From IMG/VR virus record IMGVR_UViG_3300009436_000037, positions 1-44,658 of that record: a stretch of 44,658 bases of DNA, one strand, 5' to 3'. Position 1 is the stretch's first letter. Each line of letters starts with the position of its first letter. The position numbers and the translations under genes are program-made. Source of the stretch: a virus. The notes under the pieces are model-generated. The model ran no database searches, was not told the DNA's origin, and saw only the letters and a program-made list of their open reading frames with translations. This document shows, piece after piece, positions 1 to 10,100 of the stretch.

Positions 1-323
1 GATGTACCTTCGAATGCGATATGATAATCTTGTTTCGTCTGTGTGATATTGACAATCAGGTTAATGATGTCATCTGCAGTCTTAATATATCTTTTGATTT
101 TTGCAAATTCGTTTTTAGAGTAATCTCCGACTGAAGATTTCCAATCAGGTTGATGAACAAGAGTTACATCTGAAAATGTACTTATTTCTTCTTGTCTTCG
201 CTGTTCGGCTTTTGTGCCAGAACCAGCTTTAATATAGGAGATAAAGTGATATTCATTCGTGTCAGATTGCCAGACACAAATACCAGGGGAATTAAGCGAG
301 AAGTCAACTGTAACTAGATTCAA
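1..323 (-). CDS. RuvC-like Holliday junction resolvase, C-terminus cut by window edge
   Basis: The open frame runs off the left edge, so only about the first 107 residues are visible. The start VTVDFSLNSPG places an Asp at residue 7, and a later IAFEG places a Glu at residue 105. These match the spacing of the first two catalytic acids of RuvC-type RNase H-fold nucleases. Such enzymes cut branched DNA during recombination and before packaging. The chosen start is TTG at 323, one base after the TAA of the upstream gene, because it puts the catalytic Asp at position 7 as in RuvC. A GTG at 350 in the same frame is the alternative and would add nine residues. The remaining acidic residues lie outside the window, so activity cannot be judged. 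Confidence 0.6.
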   Translation of the reverse strand, partial: MNLVTVDFSLNSPGICVWQSDTNEYHFISYIKAGSGTKAEQRRQEEISTFSDVTLVHQPDWKSSVGDYSKNEFAKIKRYIKTADDIINLIVNITQTKQDYHIAFEGT

Positions 324-324
324 T

Positions 325-702
325 TTAGATTCTTTTACCCATCGCAGCACCTAGAGCAGCACCGACTAATCTGGAAGTTAATAAATCGTAGAAGATACCT
401 TTCTGAATACCAAGAACTTTACAGATCATTTTGCCTACGGATTTTCCTAATGCAAAACCTGCAAGACCACCAAAGATAGAACCTAAAAGTCCTTCATTAA
501 CAAGTCCCTCTTCTAATCTATCTAAATCAAAAGAACCATCTTCGTTTGCAAATTGTTGAGCAAACTGTTCTAGTGCAAAATCAACCTTATCTTCTAAATC
601 TTGAGTCCACTCTGATTGTAAACCTTCTTGTAAAAGTTTCATGTCAGTCTTAGTTAGCTTTTGCTCAACTAAGTATTCATTAAATGTTTTAGTATCTTTC
701 AT
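325..702 (-). CDS. Small protein with acidic helical N-terminus and glycine-zipper hydrophobic C-terminus
   Basis: I do not recognise this 125-aa protein. Residues 1-70 are charged and predicted helical. From about residue 71 it changes to a Gly/Ala-rich hydrophobic stretch (LLGSIFGGLAGFALG, later LVGAALGAAMG) typical of glycine-zipper membrane-associating segments. It could be a small membrane-active or virion-internal protein; its role is unknown. It is the next-to-last gene visible in the minus-strand run, 14 nt after a tail-tube-like gene and 1 nt before the RuvC-like start. A GATATATA motif overlaps its immediate upstream region (705-714), so any transcript starting there would begin inside this gene and serve the next one. 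Confidence 0.7.
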   Translation of the reverse strand: MKDTKTFNEYLVEQKLTKTDMKLLQEGLQSEWTQDLEDKVDFALEQFAQQFANEDGSFDLDRLEEGLVNEGLLGSIFGGLAGFALGKSVGKMICKVLGIQKGIFYDLLTSRLVGAALGAAMGKRI

Positions 703-704
703 AG

Positions 705-714
705 TTTATATATC
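705..714 (-). promoter_or_regulatory. GATATATAAA motif, candidate late promoter for the RuvC-like gene or chance match
   Basis: Read on the minus strand this is GATATATAAA, matching the motif found in other gaps of this window. It ends only 3 nt before the ATG at 702. Initiation about 8-12 nt downstream would therefore produce a transcript lacking that start codon. It may drive the downstream RuvC-like gene or simply be the A-rich translation leader. Confidence 0.3.
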
Positions 715-716
715 TT

Positions 717-1268
717 TTATTCTATTTCTAATCTCAAGTTTAACTTATTGTAAACAAATGAACATTCAAATGTAGCAAAATCAGATACATTCTCTGCCAT
801 GTTTAAGTTTAACTCATTAATAGATGTCATGATAATACCAGAGTATTCCATGTAAGCTACTGAAGCTCCTTCAGCATCTAATATTCTTAAAGTCAATGGT
901 TCAATAAACGCCTGTTTAGTAGACCTAGCATAATAATAAAGTAAAGTGTCCATCATTAACCAATAGTTAATAAAACCATCTAATAATTGAAACGTTACTG
1001 TAAATTCTCTAGAAATTGTATTTTGAATTGGCTGTGCACCTCGATGGCTTCTTATAGTACCATCATTATCTGATTGAGTAACAGGATCAAACGTTACACC
1101 TGGGATATTAAGCCCTTGGATAGAATAATTTACAAAATCAATTGGCTCTGCTAAAAGTCCACCTGGAACTCTATTCAAATATTTCTTATACTTGTTAGCA
1201 ACCTCTTCTGGAATAAACTTCCTAGGGAATCTAAAATCGTATGCGTTATTTCTGCTATTTAAAATCAT
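717..1268 (-). CDS. Tail-tube-like (gp19-family fold) virion protein, candidate
   Basis: A protein of 183 aa, close to the size of T4 tail tube gp19 (163 aa). The order of elements fits the tube fold. These are a strand with NIPGVTFDPV, a turn rich in Gly and Arg, a strand pair at REFTVTFQLLDGFINYW, then LTLRILDAEG and a final strand FECSFVYNKL after an NMAENVSDF loop. No exact family signature is certain. It could be the main tube, a tube terminator or a neck component. Its start overlaps the stop of the preceding gene as TAATG, implying translational coupling. The sheath gene that usually neighbours the tube gene is not in the window. Confidence 0.45.
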   Translation of the reverse strand: MILNSRNNAYDFRFPRKFIPEEVANKYKKYLNRVPGGLLAEPIDFVNYSIQGLNIPGVTFDPVTQSDNDGTIRSHRGAQPIQNTISREFTVTFQLLDGFINYWLMMDTLLYYYARSTKQAFIEPLTLRILDAEGASVAYMEYSGIIMTSINELNLNMAENVSDFATFECSFVYNKLNLRLEIE

Positions 1269-3340
1269 TATCCAATAGTAAATTTACCTTTAGTAACCAT
1301 AGTTTCTTCTGTTCCATTATCAATGCTAATATAGAAAGCGTCAGTTTGCATACCTCTAATACTGGTTGCATTAGCCTCGTTTATCGTAAACAAAACTTCA
1401 CCGCTACCCATATCAACATCTTTATTGTACACATGATTAAATTTTAACTTTGTCTTACCATCATTAAAAGTAAGTATAACTCTTTCTGCATTTTCAAATG
1501 AAATCATATCGAAATCATCTCCTCTCTTTTTAGCTATTACAAATTTATAGTAAGATGCAAAAGGAGGAATACTAATAGATAAATCACCTTCGTCCACAAA
1601 ATCAGTCGTATCAAATTCTTCAACATCTTTTATGATTGGATTATTACCAGCACCTACTAAGTTAACTTTTGCAGAACTAGCAATTACATTATGTCTTTCA
1701 ACAAACGCGGGTACTGTTTTTACTGATCTTGGTAAATTGTCAGTAATAAAACCTGAGATAATTTTATTAGCAGCAAGGCTAGGTAAAACATTGTAAACCT
1801 CAGTTAACATGTTTGGATTATCAATCTTTAAAGTACTTAACTTCTTACCGTATCTATTAGCTTGATCTACTGTTAAACTTGCTCTCTTTACAATTTGAGT
1901 ATTATCTGTTTGATTGTAAATTCTCATAGTTACCTCAATAGAAAAGTTAACTGCTACATTAGCCTTATTAATTACAGGTCTAAATCTAATCGGAGTATTA
2001 AAATCTTCATACTGAGTAAATGTTGTTGTATATGATTTAATTTGAGCAGTACCTATTTGTTCAAATACATCTACATCGAAAATAACAACTATATCATCTG
2101 ACGATGTTCTAATCCTATCTAATATATGACCCTCAAAGTTTGCTAGTGAATTATCTTTCTCTCCGTAAATATTAAAGTAATCACCATCAGTTGCATCTTC
2201 AACTACAACTGTAAAATCAGCAAATTCATCTTCTCTTGAAACCGTAAATACATTTTCTTCTCCAGTATAAACATAGTCATACCCTTCAATAGTTTTTAAA
2301 CTATCTAGTAATGCAAATCTAATTCCGTAATTAGAAGTAGGATCTAAGTTACTTGAACCTATAACACCATCTCCATAAAATCTATCATTAAATTCTGAAT
2401 TTTGTCCAACAAGTGCTGGTACTTTTAAATTAATAAACTTAGACCAAAGAGTCTCACCTAAAATAAAAGGTTTAGGGTTAGAGAACTCATAATTACTTTG
2501 GTTTAAATAAACTATTTGAGATAAGTAATTTTGTACACCGCTTAATCTACCAGCTGTAACTTCAAACAAAAAGCCTTCATATCCTCTTGCAGCAAAACTA
2601 AAACCAGCCTTTAAATGTAGTCTAATACTATCATATAAGATATAGTTAATATTTTGAGTAGCCTCGGATTGGTAATTTAAAAGATCTGCTTCATTACCAC
2701 CTTGCCAATCTGAATTATTATTAATGTAATTATGCATATCATAATCACCGGTTGAATCATAACCTAAAAGAGCATACTTTGTAGTATCTGTTGTACCTGG
2801 TGTTTTTACAGCATGGTATCTTCCAATTGTTTGGTTAATATCATTTCCTGTAGCCTCGTCTGGTGAAGAGAATAAAGGATTAGCTCTAGTATCAACATAA
2901 ATCACACCACCTATTAAATCCGGATATGTATATTCTATTTTACCGTTTATCGTTGGAGTGAATGTACCTATCATAGTCGTTGCCGAATAACTATAAATAC
3001 CTAAAGCACCAGATATAGTAAAATCAGCAGGATTAGGTAAAGCACTTAAATCGAATTTATATGTTTTACCACTTTGTAATAACAAAGTTCTGGCTGCAAA
3101 GTTTTCTATAGCAATATAACCGCTAATAACAGTGGCATCAAAATTAACTACAGCAGAACCTAATTCATTAATTAAGTGCCTTGCTTGATACGGATTTTGA
3201 TCTACCGTATCTAGAAACATAACCTCACTACCATTGTCATCTACCTCAATTCGATACTTCTCTGCATCTCCTTGATCGTGGTAAATAAACTCTAACAGGA
3301 TGTCTTCGTCTATTCTAAAATATCTACTTGATTGCGCCAT
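1268..3340 (-). CDS. Large beta-rich virion structural protein, unrecognised
   Basis: A 690-aa protein with no signal peptide or membrane segment. It is rich in Asn, Asp, Thr and aromatic residues arranged as short predicted beta strands, typical of phage fibre or baseplate-peripheral proteins. The N-terminus (MAQSSRYFRIDEDILLEF) is compact and may be an attachment domain. The C-terminal ~150 residues read as one or two Ig-like sandwiches. It sits 1 nt after the spanin-like gene and is coupled to the tube-like gene by TAATG. I cannot assign a specific virion position. A neck whisker, fibre or decoration protein are all possible. Confidence 0.65.
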   Translation of the reverse strand: MAQSSRYFRIDEDILLEFIYHDQGDAEKYRIEVDDNGSEVMFLDTVDQNPYQARHLINELGSAVVNFDATVISGYIAIENFAARTLLLQSGKTYKFDLSALPNPADFTISGALGIYSYSATTMIGTFTPTINGKIEYTYPDLIGGVIYVDTRANPLFSSPDEATGNDINQTIGRYHAVKTPGTTDTTKYALLGYDSTGDYDMHNYINNNSDWQGGNEADLLNYQSEATQNINYILYDSIRLHLKAGFSFAARGYEGFLFEVTAGRLSGVQNYLSQIVYLNQSNYEFSNPKPFILGETLWSKFINLKVPALVGQNSEFNDRFYGDGVIGSSNLDPTSNYGIRFALLDSLKTIEGYDYVYTGEENVFTVSREDEFADFTVVVEDATDGDYFNIYGEKDNSLANFEGHILDRIRTSSDDIVVIFDVDVFEQIGTAQIKSYTTTFTQYEDFNTPIRFRPVINKANVAVNFSIEVTMRIYNQTDNTQIVKRASLTVDQANRYGKKLSTLKIDNPNMLTEVYNVLPSLAANKIISGFITDNLPRSVKTVPAFVERHNVIASSAKVNLVGAGNNPIIKDVEEFDTTDFVDEGDLSISIPPFASYYKFVIAKKRGDDFDMISFENAERVILTFNDGKTKLKFNHVYNKDVDMGSGEVLFTINEANATSIRGMQTDAFYISIDNGTEETMVTKGKFTIG

Positions 3341-4150
3341 TTAAAATCTTAAAAATTTTGGTGACCAATATAAGCCAAGTCCTATTGAAGGACCTGTACT
3401 AATCACTTGATTGTTGTTTAAATTAATACCATATCCTACGCCAATACCAATACCCCAACCAGCTGTTTTCTCTGATCTTCTATTTAGTCTAGTATTAACT
3501 AGGTTGATATTTTCAATATCTTTAATCACTAAACCAGGATACGTCGTTGATAGTTTTAATCTATCTGCTCCATCTTCACCTTCTTCGATAGCAGCCATCA
3601 GGCTTAGTGTTTGTTTTAACTCAAATTTAGACTCTAAAACTTTAAACTGACCAAAGTCATATTTAACAGTAGAGAACCCGGTTAAAAACCTTGAGTTACC
3701 GTTGCCGAAATCTTTACTAGATTCGAAATTAATTTTTGTTGTTGTAGTATCTACAATCTCTGTTGTCGTTGCAACATCTAGGCTATCTGTAATTTCTAAC
3801 TCTGCAGAAATCAGGGAGTTAACCTTCTTTAAGTCATCATTTAACGCAAGTGCCTTTTGGTACTTTTTAGTTAATTTAATTTGACTACCCTGTAAGTTAG
3901 ATAGATCAAATTCAAAAGATCTGATCTGTGCTAACTGGTCTCCGTTATCATTTCTTAAAACCGTAACTGAATCTTGAGCAGCTTTAAAATTATTTAGATT
4001 TCTATCAGCATCTTGTTGTGCTAACTTAACATCTTGTTTTAAATTCTCAATACTATTACATTGTTTAAGAAATAATAAACATAGTAAAGCTCCCGCAACA
4101 AAAGTTACCAGAGTCTTATTCGATAATATATTTTTTATTTTGTCCTTCAT
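3341..4150 (-). CDS. Membrane-anchored coiled-coil protein with beta-rich C-terminus, spanin-like candidate
   Basis: A 269-aa protein in three visible parts. A short basic N-terminus is followed by one transmembrane helix at about residues 14-29 (LVTFVAGALLCLLFLK). A long coiled coil covers about residues 33-120. A C-terminal domain ends in alternating-residue strands rich in Gly (GWGIGIGVGYGINL, then SIGLGLYW) and a terminal Phe, as in outer-membrane beta proteins of Bacteroidota. One polypeptide could therefore bridge the inner and outer membranes. That is the job of spanins, which fuse the membranes at lysis, although a classical unimolecular spanin has the reverse topology (N-terminal lipoprotein, C-terminal TM). 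No proper lipobox is seen around the Cys residues. No holin or endolysin was recognised beside it, so the lysis role is inference. Confidence 0.5.
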   Translation of the reverse strand: MKDKIKNILSNKTLVTFVAGALLCLLFLKQCNSIENLKQDVKLAQQDADRNLNNFKAAQDSVTVLRNDNGDQLAQIRSFEFDLSNLQGSQIKLTKKYQKALALNDDLKKVNSLISAELEITDSLDVATTTEIVDTTTTKINFESSKDFGNGNSRFLTGFSTVKYDFGQFKVLESKFELKQTLSLMAAIEEGEDGADRLKLSTTYPGLVIKDIENINLVNTRLNRRSEKTAGWGIGIGVGYGINLNNNQVISTGPSIGLGLYWSPKFLRF

Positions 4151-4156
4151 AATTTA

Positions 4157-4756
4157 TTATTGCACGTTACACCAGTCTTCAACAGGAACATAACCTGCTG
4201 TATAATTTTCCGCCTTTTCAGTTGAACCAAACGGAAAGAAAAGCTCACCTTCGTAACCTGTTCTATTCCATGACACTTTCCATAGATCTAGCTCACCTAG
4301 TTTTTCTATAGAAGTAGCATTACGTCTTCTATAAACATTTGATTTAACTGTCGTTTCTTCATCAATAGTGACAGTAATTTTATCCCAGCACCCAATTTTA
4401 AAGAAGCTTCTAGTGAAACCTAAAGGGCTAGACCAATGATATGGCACTGCTTTAATATCAACAAAGAATTTATTATCTAATGCTAATTGTTGTGCGCTTA
4501 CTAATATAGATTGTAGTAAAGGTAATTCACTAGAATCATATACTTCACCAGATAATGGTGTTAACACTATATCAGCATCTAGTGAATCCTGAGATCCATT
4601 AGCCATTCCACCTACAATATGCCAATTATAGCTATTATAGTTTGGTACATTTTGCTTTACTGCTTCCCACCATGCCTTAACTTTAGCAGGTGTACACCTC
4701 TTAAAATCTGTAGGATCTTGGGTAGAAACGTTTGGGCCTATATTTAATATATACAT
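4157..4756 (-). CDS. Putative minimal nucleotidyltransferase (Pol-beta fold)
   Basis: This 199-aa protein carries a Pol-beta-type NTase signature. It has HIVGGMANGS with Gly49-Gly50, nine residues, then Asp60-x-Asp62 (LDADIVLT), and a third Asp at 100 in a hydrophobic strand (FFVDIKAV). Glycine pair, paired acids and a later strand acid are the three elements of the fold, which transfers a nucleotidyl group to protein, RNA or small molecules. The N-terminal ~45 residues and the aromatic C-terminus (about 105-199) have no recognised match. It lies between the collagen-like fibre gene and the spanin-like gene, 18 nt and 6 nt away, so it is expressed with virion genes. The target is unknown. No antitoxin partner is visible. 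Confidence 0.5.
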   Translation of the reverse strand: MYILNIGPNVSTQDPTDFKRCTPAKVKAWWEAVKQNVPNYNSYNWHIVGGMANGSQDSLDADIVLTPLSGEVYDSSELPLLQSILVSAQQLALDNKFFVDIKAVPYHWSSPLGFTRSFFKIGCWDKITVTIDEETTVKSNVYRRRNATSIEKLGELDLWKVSWNRTGYEGELFFPFGSTEKAENYTAGYVPVEDWCNVQ

Positions 4757-4774
4757 CTTTTATTCTTTTAATTT

Positions 4775-7114
4775 CTATGCAGAAGACCCGCCACCAGAGT
4801 CATCACAGCCGTTTATTGTTTTTGTATCTGATACTGGCGATATTGCTTGTCCGTTTGAATCAAAACCTGTCGCCGTACATGCAAGTGTCGCATTATGACC
4901 TCCTCCACTACATGTACCAGTTCCAATATAGGCTACAGTACATGTCTGTGAACTTGCGTTAGTTAATTGGAATTTATTAGTATTTATTCCAGACAGTGCC
5001 CATGAGAATGACGGATTTCCATTTCCACCAGAACCGAATATATTAGTAGGAGTTCCTACATAATCTTCAGATCCTTGTGCTGTGTAAATGTTTTCTGCTC
5101 CTGTTATTGCTACTGAAGCGAATCCACCACCAGAGTTACAGTTAAACCAACCTCCGTTTAGAGGTTCATTATTATTATTCATTGAAATTGCCCAACCTCC
5201 CCAAGAGAAGCCAGGTTCGTTAGAGCTAATTATTTTTATCGAGCTGTCCGGACCAGTTACCTGGTAGTTATTTAAGAAGTAGTTCTGGAAGTTTACTCCA
5301 CCTTCACCCTGTGGGTATGTGAATGTATTATTACTAACAGTTTCACTACATATTGTACTAAAATCATCTGTTTCTACAACGTCCACTGTATATGTATATT
5401 GACTTGCACTACCTGCTATTCCTATATCGAAAGAAAGATTATTTGGATCTATTGTATCGTTCCATCCAACAACAACCCTACCTGCTGAATTCACGTTAGG
5501 GTTAACAAAAGTATTAGAGCCTCCACCGCCCCATGAAGATATAGTAACTTGAGAAGGACTAATATTATAGCCGGCATCTGCTTCAACATAGAACGCATCG
5601 TTAATAGCATCACCTGCTCCTCCGGTTTGCGTAATAGTGTTATTAGGCGAACCTCCAGATGCAACATTATAGATTGACGCGTTTGTTATCGTACTATTTG
5701 CTCCAATTGTAACGGTATATTGTTGAGTTGGACATGGATCAACACTTATTAAACCACCGGAACCATCATATTCAATAAATTCATTTACAGTAGGAATCGT
5801 CCCATTATTATGATCAGATATAGCCGTTACTTTAAAGTGTTCACCTGCAGCTAGAAGGCTTGGATTATCATTAAAGTAATCTAAAGCATCATTACGCGCA
5901 GCTGTTTGCCATTCTGCATTACTCGGATTAGGAATTCCAGTTATTTCTACTGGTACAGCTCCGACATAAGTTCCTGATCCTGAACATACAACCCCTCCAC
6001 TAGAACCATAGTTTAAATTCATTTGTCCAGTTAATGTTACTGGCGCTTGATAACTAGTTGGTTGTACTACTGTAACAGAACCTGCAACAGTTTGACCTAC
6101 ATTATCATATCCAGAAGGAACTGTAACTGTAACTGTGAAAGATACATTATTAGTTCCAGCTGTTGTATTAGCAGCTACTGGGCCTACAGGATCTGTAACC
6201 ACAGTTGTAGCATTACCATTATTAATAGTTACCACACCTGCAGCATCAACAGAAACACTACCATTCCAGTTACTATATTGGAAAGTCGGATTACCTCCTA
6301 CTAAACTTCCGTCTACATTAAGGTTTAAGTTAGTACCGCTAATTGAGATACTACCACTAGAACCCCCAGCACCACATGGTGCTGTACATAATTCAACCCA
6401 TGCATTATTAATATAACCCTCAAACTTATTAGCGCCGGAGTTATATCTAAGCATGCCGTCTTCAAAATTACCAGTAATATTAAAATTATTTAATCTAAAT
6501 TCTCCAGTATATGTTGTCGGTAAATTTATTTGAAACCTAATATCTTCAGGGTTACTATTTGGTACAATAGGCGCAACTGCAGAAAGATTAAATCTAGTAT
6601 AATTATTTACACCAGTTACATCTTCGGAGTCTAATTTAATTTTAACACTAGAACTATGCCAAAATGTAGCATATTCAGCAGCAACAGCGGAACCGTTAAT
6701 ATCATAATGTCTACCAACATTCAAAGTAGATCTTAATGTGGTATCCCCATCATTTGCGCCAACACCTTCGTCTAAAAATGAACTATCACCTAACCAAATA
6801 ACAGGAGTCTCTAAATCAGTTCCTGGTTTTGGCTTTAAAATTCTAACGTTATTTTTACCATCGCTAAGGTTTAAATCTATGGCAATATTTTTCCATGGGC
6901 TGGTAGTTTCACCAGAATCCCCTTTATTACCCTTATCACCAGTATTACCAGTTGCACCAGTTTGACCTGTGCTACCTGGATTACCTAAATCTCCTTTTGG
7001 ACCAGCAGGTCCACCTCCATTAACAACTAGTTGATCGAAGTTATAGTTAATCTTCGAGAACTTGATACTGTCAGAGTCACTAGGGTGTAGTATTTCTTGA
7101 ATGTTAATTGCCAT
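4775..7114 (-). CDS. Tail fibre or appendage protein with collagen-like triplets and Ig-like repeats
   Basis: A 779-aa protein. Residues 1-32 (INIQEIL then KINYNFDQL) resemble the N-terminus of the protein encoded at 21107-21667, suggesting a shared virion-docking segment. Residues ~34-69 are about a dozen Gly-X-Y triplets, a collagen-like trimeric stalk common in phage fibres. Residues ~75-240 form a compact beta domain. The remainder consists of Thr/Gly/Asn-rich Ig-like or bacterial-fibre repeats ending in a Gly-Ser-rich tail with Cys residues. A host-contacting role is likely, from family knowledge of such stalks. A GATATATAATA motif lies ~57 nt upstream inside the end of the preceding gene, so this gene may have its own promoter. 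Confidence 0.75.
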   Translation of the reverse strand: MAINIQEILHPSDSDSIKFSKINYNFDQLVVNGGGPAGPKGDLGNPGSTGQTGATGNTGDKGNKGDSGETTSPWKNIAIDLNLSDGKNNVRILKPKPGTDLETPVIWLGDSSFLDEGVGANDGDTTLRSTLNVGRHYDINGSAVAAEYATFWHSSSVKIKLDSEDVTGVNNYTRFNLSAVAPIVPNSNPEDIRFQINLPTTYTGEFRLNNFNITGNFEDGMLRYNSGANKFEGYINNAWVELCTAPCGAGGSSGSISISGTNLNLNVDGSLVGGNPTFQYSNWNGSVSVDAAGVVTINNGNATTVVTDPVGPVAANTTAGTNNVSFTVTVTVPSGYDNVGQTVAGSVTVVQPTSYQAPVTLTGQMNLNYGSSGGVVCSGSGTYVGAVPVEITGIPNPSNAEWQTAARNDALDYFNDNPSLLAAGEHFKVTAISDHNNGTIPTVNEFIEYDGSGGLISVDPCPTQQYTVTIGANSTITNASIYNVASGGSPNNTITQTGGAGDAINDAFYVEADAGYNISPSQVTISSWGGGGSNTFVNPNVNSAGRVVVGWNDTIDPNNLSFDIGIAGSASQYTYTVDVVETDDFSTICSETVSNNTFTYPQGEGGVNFQNYFLNNYQVTGPDSSIKIISSNEPGFSWGGWAISMNNNNEPLNGGWFNCNSGGGFASVAITGAENIYTAQGSEDYVGTPTNIFGSGGNGNPSFSWALSGINTNKFQLTNASSQTCTVAYIGTGTCSGGGHNATLACTATGFDSNGQAISPVSDTKTINGCDDSGGGSSA

Positions 7115-7117
7115 TGC

Positions 7118-10100
7118 TTATGACTTTATTTTTACCATAGGCTTAATTCGATAAGAATAACCTAATCTTTTATTATATATCAACCTAAAATTAAGGGGCT
7201 TTTGTTCGTGCGACTTAAATGTAAAATTCGTATCGTTCATATAGCCTCCATCATCTAGATTTTCAACACTCGCAGAAGATATAACCTCAGAATCTACACC
7301 CTTAATTCTACTAGTGTAAATTTTTATCATATCTAAATTAAAAGTGTTTAGCAAGTTGTTTTCTACATAAAGCTGCGCATCATCTTTAGTTGTGGTTTTA
7401 TCACCAGCAGAATTAGCAGCTGAAACGTATTTATTAATAGAGTCTAAAACACCTTCACTACTTAATAGTTTATTAAGAGTACTAGTAATGTAAAAATCCA
7501 TATAAACATATTTCTTATCTTCAAATAAAACTACGTCATATTTTTCGTCGTTATTAGCTAAAATTCTATCTTGTTGCTCCTGCGTACTAGCTCTATATGA
7601 AGTAAAGTTAATCATATTGTATGAATCTTTTACCTTCATGATTGTAGAACCTAAATAAGATCTTTCTTCTTTAGTTTCAAATGTACCGGGTACCGCTTCG
7701 TTTGTTCCACCGGATAAAGATCTAGTATAATAGTTTTTATCCCAAGAAGATCTAAATACATTTACATCTTTTTTGTCTATTGCAATCTCACCTATTAACG
7801 GGTAAAGAGGTAACTTATCTGTAGATCTTGATAATTTAGTAACACCTGCAGAATTAGTCTCATTTACTTTTCTATAAAAGTGGTTTTTAATTATACCCCA
7901 AGAAGAATCATGAGTTCCACCATCTTGTATAAAACCTAAATTAAATGAAGTTCCACATCTGTTATATCGTTTGTAATAATCTCTAGCTAATTTAATTTCT
8001 TCAGCACTAGTTAAAGAGTGCTTATACATTGGCTCCTCAAAGTTTAACTCAGTTTCGTTTAACGTAGTTTGAAGTGTATTTGTTTTAAAATGAGAATACG
8101 TATCTGTAAATGTTACAACAGGTCTAGTATCTACCGTGTAGCTACCGTTGTGTCTAACTAAGAACGGATAGTAAGTATCGCCTTGTTCAATATCAAACCC
8201 AATAACACCTTGTTTTAATTTAAAAGTTTTAGGCTTATCTTGATCTGGTGCTATAGTTAAATTAGAATCTTTAATTATCTCTACTCCATTTTCAAAATCT
8301 AATTCAAATTGATTATTTAATATAGTACCATCTTCTTCAATAGTAGTATATACAACACTACCATCGTTTAGTAATAATAAATCAGCAACTGATCCAACAG
8401 ACAGTTGGTCTAAGATCGACGTAAACGCATTCTTACCCCCTTGTTTATATACATACTCTGCACTATTTTGAACATAACCAGATATGTTAGAAACATTAAC
8501 AGCATTACCGTTTAAGTCTTGAGGGGCTCCTTCTAGAGTTATTTGATTTTGATCGTCTACTGATTGTATTTTTAGTATAAAAGTAACAGGTCCAGTAGAG
8601 TCCGTAACTGTAATTTCAATATTACCAAATATGTCATCATCATCTGAACTAATTTGATCTAAAAAGCTAGCAGTAGATCCGTCAGCGTGATTAATACCAG
8701 TTGCTACTAGATAATCAGCACCGTTTGGATTCGTAAAGTTAATATCGTTTAAGTTAAGGGCTCCTGATAATGCAACATCAGAATAGCCAAAGTTTTGATT
8801 TTCATGATTCCAAACAAAACTATGATTCATTTCATATAGAAGTTTTCTATTTAAAGCACCATCAATCCATAAATCATCTAATGATACTGTAATTAAAAAG
8901 ACAACAAACTTAAATGCTTTATTTTGAATTACCTCATATTGTATTCCGTTATTATCACTACCACCTCTTACTAATACTAAAGTGCTAAACTTATAGCCAT
9001 TAAAATCAGAAGTTTTAACAAACTCACTAGCTTTAGTGTTTACAAATTCTTTTCTATTTTTAAAGTCTACTCTAATACCTTTAAAAACTGTATTAGCAAA
9101 TGAAGCGTCATTACCACCAGAGACTAAAGTATATTTCTTTTGTAGATTTGTTTTAATAAACGACTTTATGTCATATTGATCTTTTACTTCAAACCCATCA
9201 GTAACCATAAACTTATCAAAGTAATTATATGACGTACTTTTAAAGTGAGAAGGTTTTATCTTAAAATCATTTAAGAAATTAACATAACTAAATGTGCTGT
9301 TAAGTTGGTTATAGTCTAAATACTTTGGAAGGTTATCCATATAAAACCATTCATGAGTCATTCCCAGTCTATCTCTACCAACAGAATTAAAGTCCGGTGA
9401 GAAGTTAGTTCTACCAAAAGCCTCGTTAGCATTTAGATAATAAGGTTGCTCTCTTACAGTTAAACTATCTTTTAGTGTCCATTTATTTATATTAGGAACT
9501 ACTCTAGATTGTATTGCAAATTCTTTTAAATTATTCTCTTGTAACCTATCATATTCAGTAAACAATTTAATCTCATCATTCTCGGCTTCAGTTTCCTCTC
9601 CTAAACGATCGTTAATTCCACTAAAATAAGTATATGGATCTGATATATCGTAATCATTACTAAACACCTCGAGTGTATTTTGTTGACTTCTTTCAGGCTC
9701 ATAGTTAATAATTGCTGGAGTTTCATACTCTAATTCCTTTAGCTCAGAGTTTTCTATATCATAGAAATCAAAGTTCATATCATGAATATCATAGGCTGAG
9801 AATAATCCAAGTCTAGCTATATTTTCAGAGTATAATTTTTGTTCGCCACTTTCAATGTAATTCTTTTTATCTAGTATTAGTTTCTGGTAAATAGTATTAG
9901 GTGTTGTAATATCATCGACTATGTCAATAATCTCATTGTAAACACCAACCGAAGGTGTTGGTAACATATTACCGACAGCAACATCTGAAACAGAATCTTT
10001 AGTTACTAAAACAGATTTACCAGCAGAATTACCACCATTCATGTAATGTACAAAGTTATTGTCAATTATATTTTCTGAAAGTTTAAGTAAACCACTAGGG

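Noticed and set aside
4063-4110. Possible lipoprotein signal in the spanin-like protein
   Set aside because: Neither Cys in the N-terminal hydrophobic region is preceded by a small residue at -1, so the lipobox rule is not met; a TM anchor is the simpler reading.
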